From assembly GCA_918807975.1 (NCBI GenBank), contig OU964931.1, positions 7,264,251 through 7,328,250 on the forward strand: DNA of 64,000 bases, read 5' to 3'. The notes under the pieces are model-generated. The model was not told the DNA's origin. It ran no database searches and saw only the letters and a list, made by a program, of their open reading frames with translations. Positions 22,874 to 48,258 of the stretch are shown piece after piece (within the stretch, counting starts at the first letter, position 1; each line of letters starts with the position of its first letter). The stretch comes from Aplidium turbinatum. Lineage: Eukaryota > Chordata > Ascidiacea > Aplousobranchia > Polyclinidae. Both the position numbers and the translations under genes were made by a program.

Positions 22874-25752
22874 CATTTCCAACTCGCAGGCGCAACCTGC
22901 AGCAGAAAACACGGCCTCGCCACGTTTGTCCATGACCAGCTGAGCTGGTCCTTGGTTGATCAATCCCAAGCTCAATCGGAGATCGAGTGGCTTTGTATAG
23001 ATGTAGCAGGCTACAAAATCGTCAATGTCTACAAGCTCCCACCTTCACGTTAATCGCGTATAACATCAACAGCCATCCCAGTGTTCCCCCACCCCAGCCT
23101 CTACGCTGGCGACTTTAACTGCCACCACACTGACTGGGGCTACAACTCCATCAACAACGACGGAGAAAGTCTGGCCGCTTGGGCAACCAACAACAACATC
23201 GCTCTCCTATACGATCCTAAGGGCGCAGCGAGCTTCCTCTCCGGTCGCTGGAACACTGGCACGAACCCAGACCTGGCTTTCGCAAGTGATGACCCCGATG
23301 ATCGCCAGCCGGACAGACGTGTGCTAGAGAAGTTCCCAAGGTCTCAACATCGACCCTCGCTTATCACGTCCCCCTTGCTCGCCACACCTATTCCGAGCAA
23401 GCCTGTCAAGCGATGGAACTTCAGAAAGGCCGATTGGGAATACTACAGCTTCCTCACAAACGAAGCTACGCAGTACCTCCCATCTCCACACACCATCAAA
23501 GTGGACGAAGCCTACCAGGATTTCTGTGATGCAATCATATCTGCGGCAAAAGACTCCATCCCGTAAGGTCGACGAAAAACTACATACCTTGCTGGGATGT
23601 GGAGTGCGACAGGCTCTACCGCGACTTCCTCCGTTTCCCCCAGGGCACCGCTACCACCAACTCAGCAACAACCCTGCTGGCAAGATTGGATTCAAAGAGG
23701 AAGGAGCGCTGGACAGAAGCCATCGATTCAATCGACTTCACGCACTCCAGCTGCACAGCATGGAGTACACTCAACAACCTCACTGGCAGATCACGTGCCT
23801 CTCGTCGCCAATGCCCCATTACAGCAAATGCCATCGCCTCACAACTTGTGAAAAACGGAGTGCATAGAACGAGAGACCGTCAATCAGACAAGTCCGTCCT
23901 CAAGGAAATGACGGACCTCTGGAAGGTTCCAACACCTGTCGAGGGCAACATCTCTGGTGAGTTTACCCCAGAGGAATTTGCCTCCGCCCTCCAGCACCTA
24001 AAGCCAGGCAAATCCCCGGGCCTTGACCACCTATGCCCGGAACTAATACTCCAAGCTGCCCCCACTATGAGGTCCTGGTTAAAAGACTTCCTTTCCTGCT
24101 GCTTGCGTCACTTGCGCATCCCAAGAATCTGGAGAAGAGCACTAGTGGTTGCAGTCCCAAAGCCGAAGAAGCCCCCAGGGGATCCGAAGAGCTACCGCCC
24201 CATCTCTCTGCTCTGTATCCCCTTCAAGATACTCGAAAGACTTATCCACGCCCGTGGCGAACCGATAATAGACCCTCAGCTCCCTCGGGAACATGCCGGC
24301 TTTCGCCACGGAAGATCAACCGTAGACCAGGTCACTCTGATGACATCGAGGGGAGCTTCTCGGCAAAAAAGAAGGCTGGCGCCGTGTTTGTCGGTCTCAC
24401 GGCTGCCTACAACACTGTATGGCAGAGCGGCCTTACCTGCAAACTACTCCGTCTCCTTCCTGACAGGCACATGGTCCATATGATTATGGAACTTGTGCAA
24501 AACCGCAGCTTTACCCTTTCCACTGGTAGCGGCCGACGAAGTAGACTACGTCGACTCAGGAACGGCGTCCCACAGGGCTCTGTCCTGGGCCCCCTCCTCT
24601 TTAACACTTACATCTATGACCTGCCTGACACCATCTCCAGGAAGTATGCTTACGCAGACGACCTGGCTCTCCTACATCCAGCCGGAGATTGGCAGTCAAT
24701 GGAGAGGAACCTAAGCCAGGACATGTCAACTATATTAACATATCTCCAGAAATGGAAGCTACAGCTCAGCAAGGCAAAGACAGTGTCGGCGGCCTTCCAT
24801 CTAAACAACAAGGAAGCAAAACGTGAGATCAACATTACCACCGATGACGAACGCCTGTCATACTGCGCCGAACCCACCTACCTCGGCGTAACCCTGGACA
24901 GGTCACTCACGTACCGACGACACCTGGAGTCACTGCGCAAAAAACTATCTGAGCGCGTTGCACTTTCAAGGCGGCTTGCGGGTTCCGGCTGGGGAGCTGA
25001 CGCGAAAACCCTTCGCACAGCTACCTTGGCCCTCGTCCATTCTACCGCTGAGTACTGCGCACCAGTGTGGTGCCACAGCTCTCACACCCGCCACCGCCAT
25101 CAACGACGCACTACGCACTGTGACTGGATGCCTGCGTCCCACTCCAACAGAATGCCTTCTCATCCTTGCAGGCATCCAACCTGCTGAGCTTCGCCGTAAA
25201 GGAGCCATGATTTCCCTTGCTCGTCGCGCACTGGACCCCGACCACCTCCTCCACAGTACATTCCAGCGCCTACATGGAGAACAGCAGCGACTGAAATCAA
25301 GACGCCCATTTGCGCCCGCCGCACAACAGCTTCTGAACAACGTTGAAGATCTTGAAATAAGTGCGGCACACTGGACGAACTACACATGGAACACGGAGTG
25401 GCAAAACAATACCTCCCGACTCCATGATTTCCTACCCGACGTCGATCCCCACCCTCCGGGAATGTCCCTCGCAAGACTTGCGTGGGTCCGGCTTAACCGC
25501 CTACGAACCGGCGTCGGTCGCTTTCGTTCAGACATGTGCAGATGGGGCCTGGCTCCTTCACCGGGATGCGAGTGTGGTGCCACAGACCAGACAGTAGACC
25601 ATGTTGTCCATGACTGCCCAATCCATCAACCACCACATGGAACGCTTGGACTGAAGGCCCTGGATGATGATACTGTCGAGTGGCTGATGACCTCATGCCC
25701 AAACATATAGTCCGGAAGAAGACAGCTCATACGACGAAGAATCATTTTCAAG
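22874..25752 (+). mobile_element. Jockey-like LINE, copy 1 (5'-truncated)
   Basis: Starts inside the AP endonuclease domain (ATCSRKHGLATFVHD, LYAGDFNCHHTDWGYNS, NPDLAFASDD). It continues through the RT: KPGKSPGLDHLCPELIL, SYRPISLLCIPFKILERLI, HAGFRHGRSTVDQVT, NGVPQGSVLGPLLFN, YAYADDLALL (catalytic, near 24650) and YLGVTLDRSLTYRRHLESL. The C-terminal region has AWVRLNRLRTGVGRF and a zinc-knuckle-like C-E-C-G-X8-H-X4-C. Breaks: a stop after YKLPPSR near 23053, a stop at 23563-23565, a one-base loss in the A-run near 23577, a frame change near 24337, and another near 25090. It therefore cannot encode one protein. GC content and codon use differ sharply from the AT-rich surroundings. Confidence 0.95.
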
Positions 25753-28203
25753 AGTTGTGTAGACATTGTCTTGCAGCCAACTCGTTGAAAGGTACAGCAC
25801 CTTTTTTCAAGAAATTCACTGGACTAACATATCATAATTATGTAACTAATTCCTTTGGAAGCAACTTTTATTGTCATTGTTTTGTAATATGCTAGAGGAG
25901 CTGGTATACAAGTCCCCCCCCAAAGTATACAAGTCCCCCACACAAAGTTATTCATAACAATGTAATCCAAGGTTAAACAAACACTCCAATCAAACAAACA
26001 ATATATCGGCTGAATAAGCCCAGCAATCAATCATCTGTTTTGTCTTGTGTGCTGTGATTGGACAAAATAAGTCATGTGAACTTGGTAGTTACTGGTTACT
26101 GTAGTTGTAGTAATGTAGTTAAAGCTTCTACTGGGGTGAAAAAGTGACTTACTTAGGAGTACTTAATCTCAGGTCTTCAAATTATTAACATCATCGGTGA
26201 TAAAAAATATTTTAAGGCAGATTAGAAGTTATGAATGAATATCCTTATACTTAATCTAAAATGTACCCCTTGAAAAGTCGAAATGTACCCCTGGGGGTAC
26301 ATGTACCCCAGTTTGGGAATCCTTGGTCTAGCCAGTTTATTCAAAAAAAAATTGGACAACACAGTGTTGCCAAATGTTACCACATAAATTTCTTCAGAAC
26401 CGCTTCTAAAATAGGCCATTTCTATTATGATATCATTTCAAAGGATGCAACCTAATTCAGAAGCTTTTTGAAATCTCAAAACTTTTATAATCACATTTTT
26501 GGACGCCGGCAACTTTGAAATTTTTACCAAGTCGGAAACAGAGTTCTACATCTGGCAACACTGACTAGCTTCAATCAAGCAAGTTCTTAATTGGTAACAA
26601 ATTGCCTCAGAATTATTATGATTAGGAAAAATGAAACTACATTATGATGGGATTGATCAAACCTACTAAAGTGCAAAAGGCAAAAATTTTATTCCATAGC
26701 CTACCTCATGCTGTGGGCTGACGAAGCAGTAACATCTAACAATGGCTCGACTATACTAAATAACAAAAAGTGAACTGTCTTAATGCTGTCTTCCTTAAAA
26801 AAGCAAAATTTTTCTCGTGTACAGCGCATAATATATCACAGCTATACCTATGCGTTGCTTTGACCGAGTAGCTCGAAAGAACGCAGTTAGCCAGTTACGC
26901 CAACCCTTAGCATACGGTACTGAGAAATGCTTCACAGCCAACCAATACGCTTGCTCAATGCTGGCAAGGCCTATGCGAGACGAGCAATGGCTTCTATACG
27001 ATTCCTATGTAAAGCATAAGCAATTTATGCGACCTCTTTAAATGACTGTTCATGCTTTATCTCTACATTTACAACTACAAAAAACGTCTAGCCTTGTTTA
27101 ACAATCATTTTTCTACAAATATGACTTGAAATTTTTTGAAAAAGTTTTCAAGTAAGCTCATGAGCACCTTTTAAAGAACGCCTATTTCTTCGCTTGCGCG
27201 AGAAGCCAACGGTCCTATCAACAATGGCGAAGGTACAGCGTTGCGCGAGTCTGTTCAATCTCTATGCACAGTAAATAGCGCGTATATGCTCAAGCACTCA
27301 CCACCACACCACACCAACAACACTGGGCAAAACATGCCTGAAAAATATACCGAAATCTAGAAAACAAGAAGGTGAAATGACATTTCACTCTGCCAACTCA
27401 ATAGTCTACATCTATAACAATACAAAACTACTGATAACTGAACTATTTTCTGTCGAAAAGCTTCTAAATTCGTCTTCTCCGCTACGTTTGTTGGTCCACA
27501 ACAAAAGAGCCATGATATGCGTAGACATTGCCCAAAGATTTACGCGTTCTGATTGGCCACTTTAAGCACGTGCTTCACAGCGGGAAGTGTTCAAACACTA
27601 TTTGTATATGCTCGGCAGGCTATCACTACTGAATGCTGATGCTGTTCAAAACAAACCTGTCCTATTCTGATGTCCTGTTTCACTCATTGTATTGTTGCCG
27701 AAAATGATAATTTGCTGAAGCTATTTAATGATTTGCCATTTTCATCTAGAAGTTATCGCAAAATGCATTTATCAATTTTCTATACAGCAGAAACGTTCTT
27801 TGGGCATGAATTGATTAAACGTATGTAGATGTTGAACCAATGTAAAAAGAACACGTTTTGCTAGCTAAGTTGTGTGTTGCCGCAGTTCTTGAAGTACTTC
27901 ACAACTTTTCATGCGAAAGCACTTAGCAAATTCATCCCAGGGTGACTTCAAATGGGGATATCTTATATGGGAATATCTTATCTATTGGTCATCCCTTTCT
28001 GATATCCCCTTGACGTGCGATTTCGGATAGGAGCGGACAGCTGTCCTTTTCACAGAGTGCACTGCACATATTCAAAAATTAAAAAGAAGACAGACACACT
28101 CAAAAGCACAGCATTCAAACAAAATTCAATCCAATGTACTTTTTTCACGCAAAACAACTGCTGCTGTCCGACCCCATATGCCAAATCGGAAACTTATTAT
28201 CAA
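25753..28203. other. Long spacer with little recognisable content
   Basis: Contains a hAT-like end at 26285-26334 (listed separately). A plus-strand frame at 26850..27041 and a Kozak-like ATGGCGAAG before GTACAG near 27223 were seen, but neither gives a supportable gene. Confidence 0.4.
26285..26334. mobile_element. Single hAT-like transposon end
   Basis: GGGGGTACATGTACCCC followed by AGTTTGGGAATCCTTGG looks like the right terminus of a hAT-type element. The matching left end was not found. Confidence 0.35.
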
Positions 28204-28340
28204 TAGCGCTGACAGGAGCGTCCAAAGGGTACTTTTGAACCGGGGGCCTGGATGATTATGATTTTAGGAACCCGTAAGGGTAAGGCAGTAACCTTTCCAA
28301 AGGGCACGAGAACTTGAAAATAACAATTTGTTACACACCT
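28204..28340. mobile_element. One-ended relic of the hAT family at 57442
   Basis: GCGCTGACAGGAGCGTCC, ACTTTTGAACCGGGGGCCTGG and a later TTTCCAAAGGG block match the left parts of the elements at 35336 and 57442. The right end was not found. Confidence 0.55.
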
Positions 28341-29166
28341 CTTAAAGAAGAGAGTTCCGCTATCAAGATGCGTGGTTATTGCTGATTATCATTATTAAAT
28401 ACTCAGATTATTTCCTGAATAATATTTTTTGTATTAAAGGTGATCGCAGCGACATTACAGTAGCCTACGTAAAATTCAAACAAAAATGCAGAAAATGGCC
28501 GTTTTCAGTATCTCAAAAACTAGACCTGATAGAAACAATCTGACATTCTATTCAAAATCAGCGCTCCAAAATTAGCCAAAAACAATTGAATTTTTTTTAC
28601 ATAGGATCTTTTTTAATAATTAAAGCTTTGAAGCTGTCAACAACAAGTTTAGAAAAAATATCAACGTGTCCTTGAAGAAAACTCCATGGCAAAAACTTTT
28701 ATAAAAGCACTTCACACAAAAGATTAATGAGTTTTTACATAAATTCAACGTAAAAAACGTAAATTAATGAAAAATGACCAGACCAAATGATACATTTAAT
28801 TCTTTGTTGTTATTTGAATTATTACTAAAATGATAAATGTCTTAGGCTGTCATATTTTAGAAAATATGAAGGAAAATGTAAAAAAAAAAAACGAAAAAAA
28901 TTTTATTGCAAAGAATACATAAACGGTAAGCCATGTGTTGGGTAAGATTTGCAACTTATAAATTCTGAATCAGGCTGTTGACAAAACAGCAAATAATGTT
29001 AATTTTACCGTCATTTTCTGTTTGCTTTAGTTTGTTTAGTGGTTTTGTCTCTGTCGAATGCAAACGGCACTCGGCAGTATCTGTATTTGACTGGTTAATG
29101 TTTAAAAGGCTCAATTAAAATTTGAAAACCTCAATAATGCACACAAACATTTTTAAATCAAAGTTC
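28341..29166. other. Spacer, nothing recognised
   Basis: AT-rich with an A-run near 28880; no exon or repeat ends identified. Confidence 0.4.
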
Positions 29167-29174
29167 AACTAAGC

Positions 29175-29770
29175 CAGGGGTCACCAACTGGCGGCCCGCG
29201 GGCCGCATGCGGCCCGCCACGCTGTATCGCTGCGGCCCGCGAAAGGTATCAGCGTACAAGTATAACCAAAAATACTTTTCTTGAGGAGTTAAAGAGCACG
29301 AAGGCAAAAAATATTTTCCGGGAAGCATATTTTCGTTTTGCATACGATTCCACCGACCGACCAATCAGATTATAGTTCTCGGTGGGGTTTGCTTAAAGTT
29401 ATTCCAATGCGATGTCCAGCCACACTGATCCAGTGGTTGATTAAAACGTCTGTTTTCGAATTTGTCTGTGAGCATAGGGTTGCTTATTTTAAGTTTGCAA
29501 ATGTCATGTAAACACTAGTGTGCGTTTCACCGTTATTGTGTTTCACGAGCAGTGTTCTCTTTATGCAAGTTTTTGTTGGCAAAATAGGTCGGTGTGCCAA
29601 CTCAATTTATAATAAATTGGCAAAATATTATATATAAATTGAAAGACTTTTTTTGATTGCATTATGAAAATATTTAGCTTAGTAGGCCTACTGCAAAAGG
29701 TTTTTTTTTTAAGAAATATGGAACGTTTCACGATTTTGTGTGTCATCCTTGCGCAGGAACCATGCTAATT

Positions 29771-29801
<31 letters not shown>

Positions 29802-30402
29802 TCTGCCGAAGCAAGTCCTGCAAAATGTTGTTAATCAACAATTCTTGCCATGCTGATAAGCACCGCAAGTGACAGTTGTCTAATAGTCAAAGAAAGACGG
29901 TTTTGTAGACTCTCACAAAAAGGATGAAAAACCAACTCATTGCTTTTTTAGAGGGAAGACTGTTCATGAATTACGATAGAATTACGATTTTTCGGTGATT
30001 TCCACAAGCGTTTGTTTCATGGTGCCTGGTTTCTTTTTCCCTGTTATTGGAGCCTATTTTTTGCTGATATGTTTGCAGGTCACTATTGTATGCAGCCTGA
30101 TGAAACCGCGGCTCGTCTGTCTATAAGTGCGCAAAACAAGTGGCCTCGTTTATTAGGCATTGTTAAAAAGTCAAAAGTGCTGTAAAAGGAGCTTGGCCTG
30201 CCAGTAGCGTCGTTCGATTAATTTTGTTCCTGCGGTATTCTAACATATTAAATATGAACAACATGTAACGCTGAATACTGGGTAAGAAATGCGTTCTTTT
30301 CTAGCATAAGAGTCAACCTACCTAACATTTTATTAGTGCAGCCCGCCACAGCTCTCCTTAGTGCCAGAGTGGCCCGCTCGCAAAAAAGGTTGGTGACCCC
30401 TG
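29175..30402. mobile_element. Charlie-type hAT element
   Basis: Ends CAGGGGTCACCAAC / GTTGGTGACCCCTG, flanked by the perfect 8-bp duplication AACTAAGC (29167-29174, 30403-30410). The left end is followed by the GGCGGCCCGCGGGCCGC block typical of Charlie-like ends. No open transposase; non-autonomous. It contains a U6 snRNA retropseudogene. Confidence 0.92.
29713..29818 (-). pseudogene. U6 snRNA retropseudogene
   Basis: The reverse complement carries CTTGCTTCGGCAGAACATAT, ACTAAAATTGGAACGATACA, TTAGCATGG, CCTGCGCAAGGATGACAC and CGTTCCATATTTC in order, an almost full-length U6 of about 106 nt. About half a dozen differences from the animal consensus are mostly G-to-A or C-to-T. A run of ten A follows the 3' end (plus strand 29701-29710). 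CTGCAAAA flanks both sides (29691-29698 and 29818-29825). No TATA or PSE-like promoter is evident upstream. The A tail and duplication indicate LINE-mediated retroposition into the hAT element. Confidence 0.88.
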
Positions 30403-30410
30403 AACTAAGC

Positions 30411-44144
<13,734 letters not shown>

Positions 44145-44403
44145 ATTTCATAACTGTCCAATAGGAAGAAGCATCACTGATGGAGACATGCAGTGCGAAG
44201 CTGTTCGGGCCCTTAAAGCTAAACTTTTGGGCTCCAAAATCAACTGCGAATGGAAAGAAACGCGCGCGCCAAGCAGATAGTTCCTACAGCATCACAATAT
44301 TTGTTGTGAAAAATTCAAAGATTGCAGCACGCAGGCTTAATTTCGGTCTGCTGTAAATTTTGCATTTCGTATAAAAGTTGTCACATTTAGGCCTTTTTCT
44401 ACC
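44145..44403. other. Downstream region of the SH2D4-like gene
   Basis: Expected 3' UTR. No AATAAA could be assigned with confidence. Confidence 0.35.
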
Positions 44404-44537
44404 TTAGGCTCCTGTGAAGGAGGGAGATTTCTCAAGCTCCGGGGCGCGAAATTCTTTTTCTCACGAGATTTCTGTCTCATTTACATATTTTGGTAAAAGT
44501 TTGTATTAAAACCGTGTGAATGCAACATTTTCGCGTT

Positions 44538-44620
44538 GGTACGGTTGGTTCAGTGGTTTCATCCTCTGCCTAGTGATCGTGAGAACGAGGGTTCGACGCC
44601 CGTCGAAGTCAAACTTTTTT
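44538..44620 (+). repeat. tRNA-like Pol III module ending in a T run
   Basis: A box TGGTTCAGTGG and B box GGTTCGACGCC at tRNA spacing, followed by T7 at about 44614. Acceptor-stem pairing is not convincing, so this is more likely a SINE head or tRNA-derived sequence than a working tRNA gene. Confidence 0.5.
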
Positions 44621-45474
44621 TGAAAAGTTCTTGGTTAGTTCTTGCTTAGGGTTAGGGAAAGCTTATATTTTATTATCATTGCAAAATTTCATTGGCAAAT
44701 AGTTATTTCGCAATCTGAATCAACCAATCTCTCAAAACACTTTCGGAAAATCTTACTTTTAGAGTGACTAGAATCAATGCATAATGCAATACTAAAATCA
44801 GCATACCTCCAGAAATGGATGCTACAGCTCAGCAAGTCAAAGACAGTGTCGGCGGCCTTCCACCTCAACAACCGGGAGGCACAGCGTGAGATAAACATCA
44901 ACATTGATGGGGAACGCCGCCCTACTGTGCCGAACCTACATATCTCGGCATTACCCTGGACAGGTCACTCACGTACCGCCGACACTTGAAGTCACTGCGC
45001 AAAAAACTATCTACACGCGTCGCACTTTTGAGGCGATTGGCGTGTTCCGGCTGGGGAGCTGGTGCTAAAACTCTTCGTACAGCTACCCTAGCCCTTGTTC
45101 ATTCCACCGCTGAGTACTGCGCGCCGATCTGGTGTCGTAGTTCTCACACCCACCAGATTGATACCGCCATCAACGACGCACTGCGTACTGTGACTGGATG
45201 CCTGCGTCCCACTCAACGGACTGCCTACCCATCCTAGCAGGCATCCAGCCCGCTGAGCTACGCCGTAAAGGAGCCACGATTTCTCTCGCTCGCTGCGCTT
45301 TGGACCCCGACCATCTCCTCCATGCAATATTCAAGAGACCACCACCTATAAAGCAGCGGCTGAAATCAAGACGCCTCTTTGTGCCTGCCGCACAACAACT
45401 CCTTGACGAACCACATGTGGAACACGGAGTGGCAAAATCACACCTCCACGCTCCGTGACTTCATACCCGACGCC

Positions 45475-45714
45475 CAGTGCTGTATTCGAGGGTATACGCA
45501 GTATACTCTCTGCTTTTTCGAGCATCCATTAGTATACCTTCTGGTTTTCCAAAGAGAGTGCGTATGCTATCCTTAATTCTTGACAACTACTAACTAACTA
45601 CTTAGCCTTTTGAGGACCATTAATAATGTGAGCTGTTTGATGTTTATTAATTGCAATGGACTACCTGTGGCTATCAATTTACCGCTAAATATATGTAAGA
45701 TCCTGGCTCAGTAG
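45475..45714 (+). mobile_element. Deletion derivative of the 35562 hAT family
   Basis: Begins CAGTGCTGTATTCGAGGG and includes the GGTTTTCCAAAGAGAGTGCG and GTGAGCTGTTTGATG blocks of the 35562 element, with the transposase interior removed. The right terminus is lost. Confidence 0.85.
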
Positions 45715-46082
45715 CGTAGCCAGGAATTTTGAAAGGGGAGGGGGTTTTGAGTTGACGACCGGCGGGCGAAGCCCAACAGCGTGTTCGCCTAAGATGACAC
45801 CCAGCGGTGGGGGCCTTCCCCAGAAAATTTTGAAAAATTAGTTTGAATTTAGTGCATTCTGAGAGCATTTTCAACAAAAATGTGAGTATGAATATTCCTG
45901 TAAGATGGTGCTGTCCGGTGGCATAGCAAAAGGATAAGATCATATTTTCTTCGGCATTTTTCGGAAATAAAGCTAAGTCTTTATGTTTTCTTGTTGCTAA
46001 TTCCTGGCTGAGATGTTTGGTATTGGCAAAACTCGCTCTTTTAATGCAGTTTTGTTTAAAATTAGCAAATTTTTTGATGCGG
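45715..46082. mobile_element. CAGTAGCGTAGCC-type hAT MITE relic
   Basis: Starts CAGTAGCGTAGCCAGG inside the previous element. A CCAGAAAATTTTGAAAAATT block resembles one near 62090. The right terminus is missing. Confidence 0.55.
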
Positions 46083-46444
46083 CGGCGCCGATCCCCGTCC
46101 ACCTCGCAAGGCTTGCGTGGGTCAGGCTTTACCGCCTGCGAACTGGCGTCGGCCGCTTTCGTTCGGACATGCACAAGTGGGGCCTGGCTCCTTCATCAGA
46201 ATGCGAGTGTGTGCCACGGAACAGACCGCAGACCATGTCATCCACCACTGTCACCCACCGGTCACCACACGGTGCGCATGGTCTGAGGGTCTTGAACGAC
46301 GAGACTGCTGAGTGGCTGAAGATTTCCTGCCCTCCAATCTAGCCTGGAAAGATCGCTCATACGCCATCATCATCATCATCAATGAGACAGAAATGTCGTG
46401 GGAAAAAAATTTTCACCTCCGGGGCAGGTGAACACTAAACAGGG

Positions 46445-47554
46445 GCAAGGAAAATGGTACAAATGCAACCCTCCAAGTTGTTGATATTTTGAGGTAAAAA
46501 TAAACAACTTGGAGGTGGGCGTATTTTTAATTAAAGACATGTCTAAAGGGTTTTCAAGCTTTCCCCCTAGCAGACTCCCACACTCCTAATCTATATAGGT
46601 TACATTTCGATACAGTTCATGAAAAGATTGTGCAATAATTAAGCATGTGTTTTTGTAAAAATATTAAAACAACGATCAATAGCAAGTATGTTTCTGTATT
46701 TGGGGATTTATTTAAAAAATGCAAACGTACACAGTGATTACAGGCTACTACAAAATCAGAGGACTTCTTATTTTAGTGGATATTTCTTATTTTGTATGTT
46801 TAATACAGCGCATTATATATTTAATTATGTTATAAATGGTGCTTAGGTTTAGTAATTAGTAGTGGCTGAGTGTTTATGATTAGTTACTGCTGTAATTACG
46901 AATTTCCCTTTGCCTAATGACAAAAATTAGTACAGTATACACAAAGAAAAATACCAGCTTTTAGTCCTGTGCACGTTGCCAAATACATGATTATTTGAAA
47001 GACTTAACATTTACCACTTCTGCTTCCCAAAAACTATGAGAGCATTTATGAGTTAATATTTACCCATCCCCACTGGTGTTGATATTCCCATGGAACTAAG
47101 ATAAACCATATGATCAAGACAAAACAATAGCCAACCTGTTCAATTCGCAATCAAGTTATAGTACTGTACATTTACTACACAGCCGCAAATATATAAGCAG
47201 AAAAAATACGATACAAAAACATAAACGGCAATATACAAGAGTTACTTATTTAAAGGTACCGTACGTAAATAAAATGTTTTGTAAGGAAGATAATACAGCA
47301 AAAAATCAAAGTTCTAGTGCAGTTTCTTCTGTTTCTCGATACCAGTACACACAAACTCGTTTTGTTACATTGTAGGTACTATAATTATAGGCACATATAT
47401 CGATACCTCTTATACAGTACATGTTATTAAAATTTGCATGAAGAATTATTCAAAACAAATTAAAATTTATCAAAAGTCGGCTGGGAAAACAAGTTTTTGC
47501 TGTACACATTTGGCAGCGGTTTTATTACGTCTATTGTCCATCCTAATAGCTGTT
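46445..47554. other. Spacer, nothing recognised
   Basis: AT-rich, with GGTACCGTACG-type words near 47257. No exon or repeat ends. Confidence 0.4.
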
Positions 47555-47852
47555 GGTTAAGACCACAAACTTTGTGAATGAAGAAACCGCAAGATCAAAC
47601 GGCACTGATTCGACTCTCGAGGTATGCACTTGAGCAACGCATTTCCAAGATAGCTCTATATTCAGCGAGACCTAGAGGATGGGATAATTCATAGACAACA
47701 CTTTAACAACAAGCGAAAACTTCACCCTGTCAATCTCCGTGACCAGGCCTGCTTTAGTAATTTAATGCCTCTAGTTTACAACTTATGCAAAAACTGCCAG
47801 GATTAGACTAATAAAGAAGCTTTCTCAGCCCAAGGATGAAGATTTCCATACG
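47555..47852 (+). repeat. SINE-A copy 8 (divergent subtype)
   Basis: Contains CCGCAAGATCAAACGGC, ATTCGACTCTCGAGG (B box), GAGCAACGCATTTCC, AAAACTTCACCCTGTCAATC and an end CCAAGGATGAAGATTTCC. It abuts the 3' side of SSNA1 on the opposite strand. Confidence 0.8.
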
Positions 47853-47919
47853 GTAATCAATCAAACATTATTTTTTTTTTATGGAAGACACTACAGTCAC
47901 CATAGCAACTAAGTAAAGG

Positions 47920-48258
47920 TCAAGTTGAAGCTTCATGGCGCTTTCCAGCCCCACCGCCTAAGCTGCCTTTAACAGAGTTCAACAGGGTCTGTGAAGTTTC
48001 AAGTATTTTCATGTAAGCCCCTTCAGTTTCAGATATCGTTTTATCAAACTCGTTTCTTGCTGTCATTTTCTTTGCAATGCTTTCGTTGGCTTTTGCTAAA
48101 CGTTCAGTCAGTGCTCGAATATCACTTTGCAGCTTTTGTTTTTCTTCCTCGTCTTGTAAAACTTGTCTGTGAAGTTCATCTCGTTTACCACAAAGGTCTT
48201 CGATACATTTCACCAATTCATTATTATAACTTTGCAGAGCAGCACCTTGATGGGTCAT
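47920..48258 (-). CDS. SSNA1: SSNA1 (Sjoegren syndrome nuclear autoantigen 1 / NA14) orthologue
   Basis: A single 112-codon frame starts [20 protein letters not shown] and continues [20 protein letters not shown] and SSQTLL-like TSQTLLNSV. It matches vertebrate SSNA1 (119 residues in human) almost end to end, except for a different Gly-rich C-terminus. The protein is one long coiled coil from about residue 12 to 95 with heptad Leu/Ile. In other animals SSNA1 forms fibrils at centrioles and basal bodies, binds microtubules and promotes their branching and stability. No intron is seen. About 40 bases after the stop is a run of 11 A on the coding strand with no clear AATAAA before it, so a retrocopy origin is possible although the frame is intact. 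Confidence 0.93.
   Translation of the reverse strand: MTHQGAALQSYNNELVKCIEDLCGKRDELHRQVLQDEEEKQKLQSDIRALTERLAKANESIAKKMTARNEFDKTISETEGAYMKILETSQTLLNSVKGSLGGGAGKRHEAST

Larger units (their letters stand above)
44803..46385 (+). mobile_element. Jockey-like LINE, copy 3 (3' part, interrupted)
   Basis: Segment 44803-45474 encodes W-M-L-Q-L-S-K-S-K-T-V-S-A-A-F-H-L-N-N-R and LRKKLSTRVALLRRLACSGW. Segment 46083-46385 encodes LARLAWVRLYRLRTGVGRF and the C-terminal end, then a (CAT)n tail. Between them are remains of two hAT-type insertions. It is more diverged from copies 1 and 2 than they are from each other, and has frame breaks. Confidence 0.9.
44404..46440. mobile_element. Possible inverted-repeat transposon carrying LINE copy 3
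   Basis: The left block 44436-44485 (CTCCGGGGCGCG, then TTTCTGTCTCAT) and the reverse complement of the right block 46376-46430 share CCCCGG, a T-rich stretch, CACGA.ATTTCTGTCTCATT. They flank a tRNA-like module and a LINE copy. No target duplication was identified. Confidence 0.4.

Noticed and set aside
24966-25583. Long minus-strand frames opposite the LINE
   Set aside because: They are shadows of the GC-rich LINE coding strand with no independent features.
26850-27041. 60-codon plus-strand frame as a gene
   Set aside because: No recognisable domain, no supporting splice partners; a chance frame cannot be excluded.
44538-44620. Possible functional tRNA gene
   Set aside because: A and B boxes are present, but the acceptor stem and T stem do not pair convincingly; more likely a tRNA-derived repeat head.
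45674-46174. 166-codon minus-strand frame as a gene
   Set aside because: It crosses the junction of hAT relics and the LINE and has no protein resemblance.
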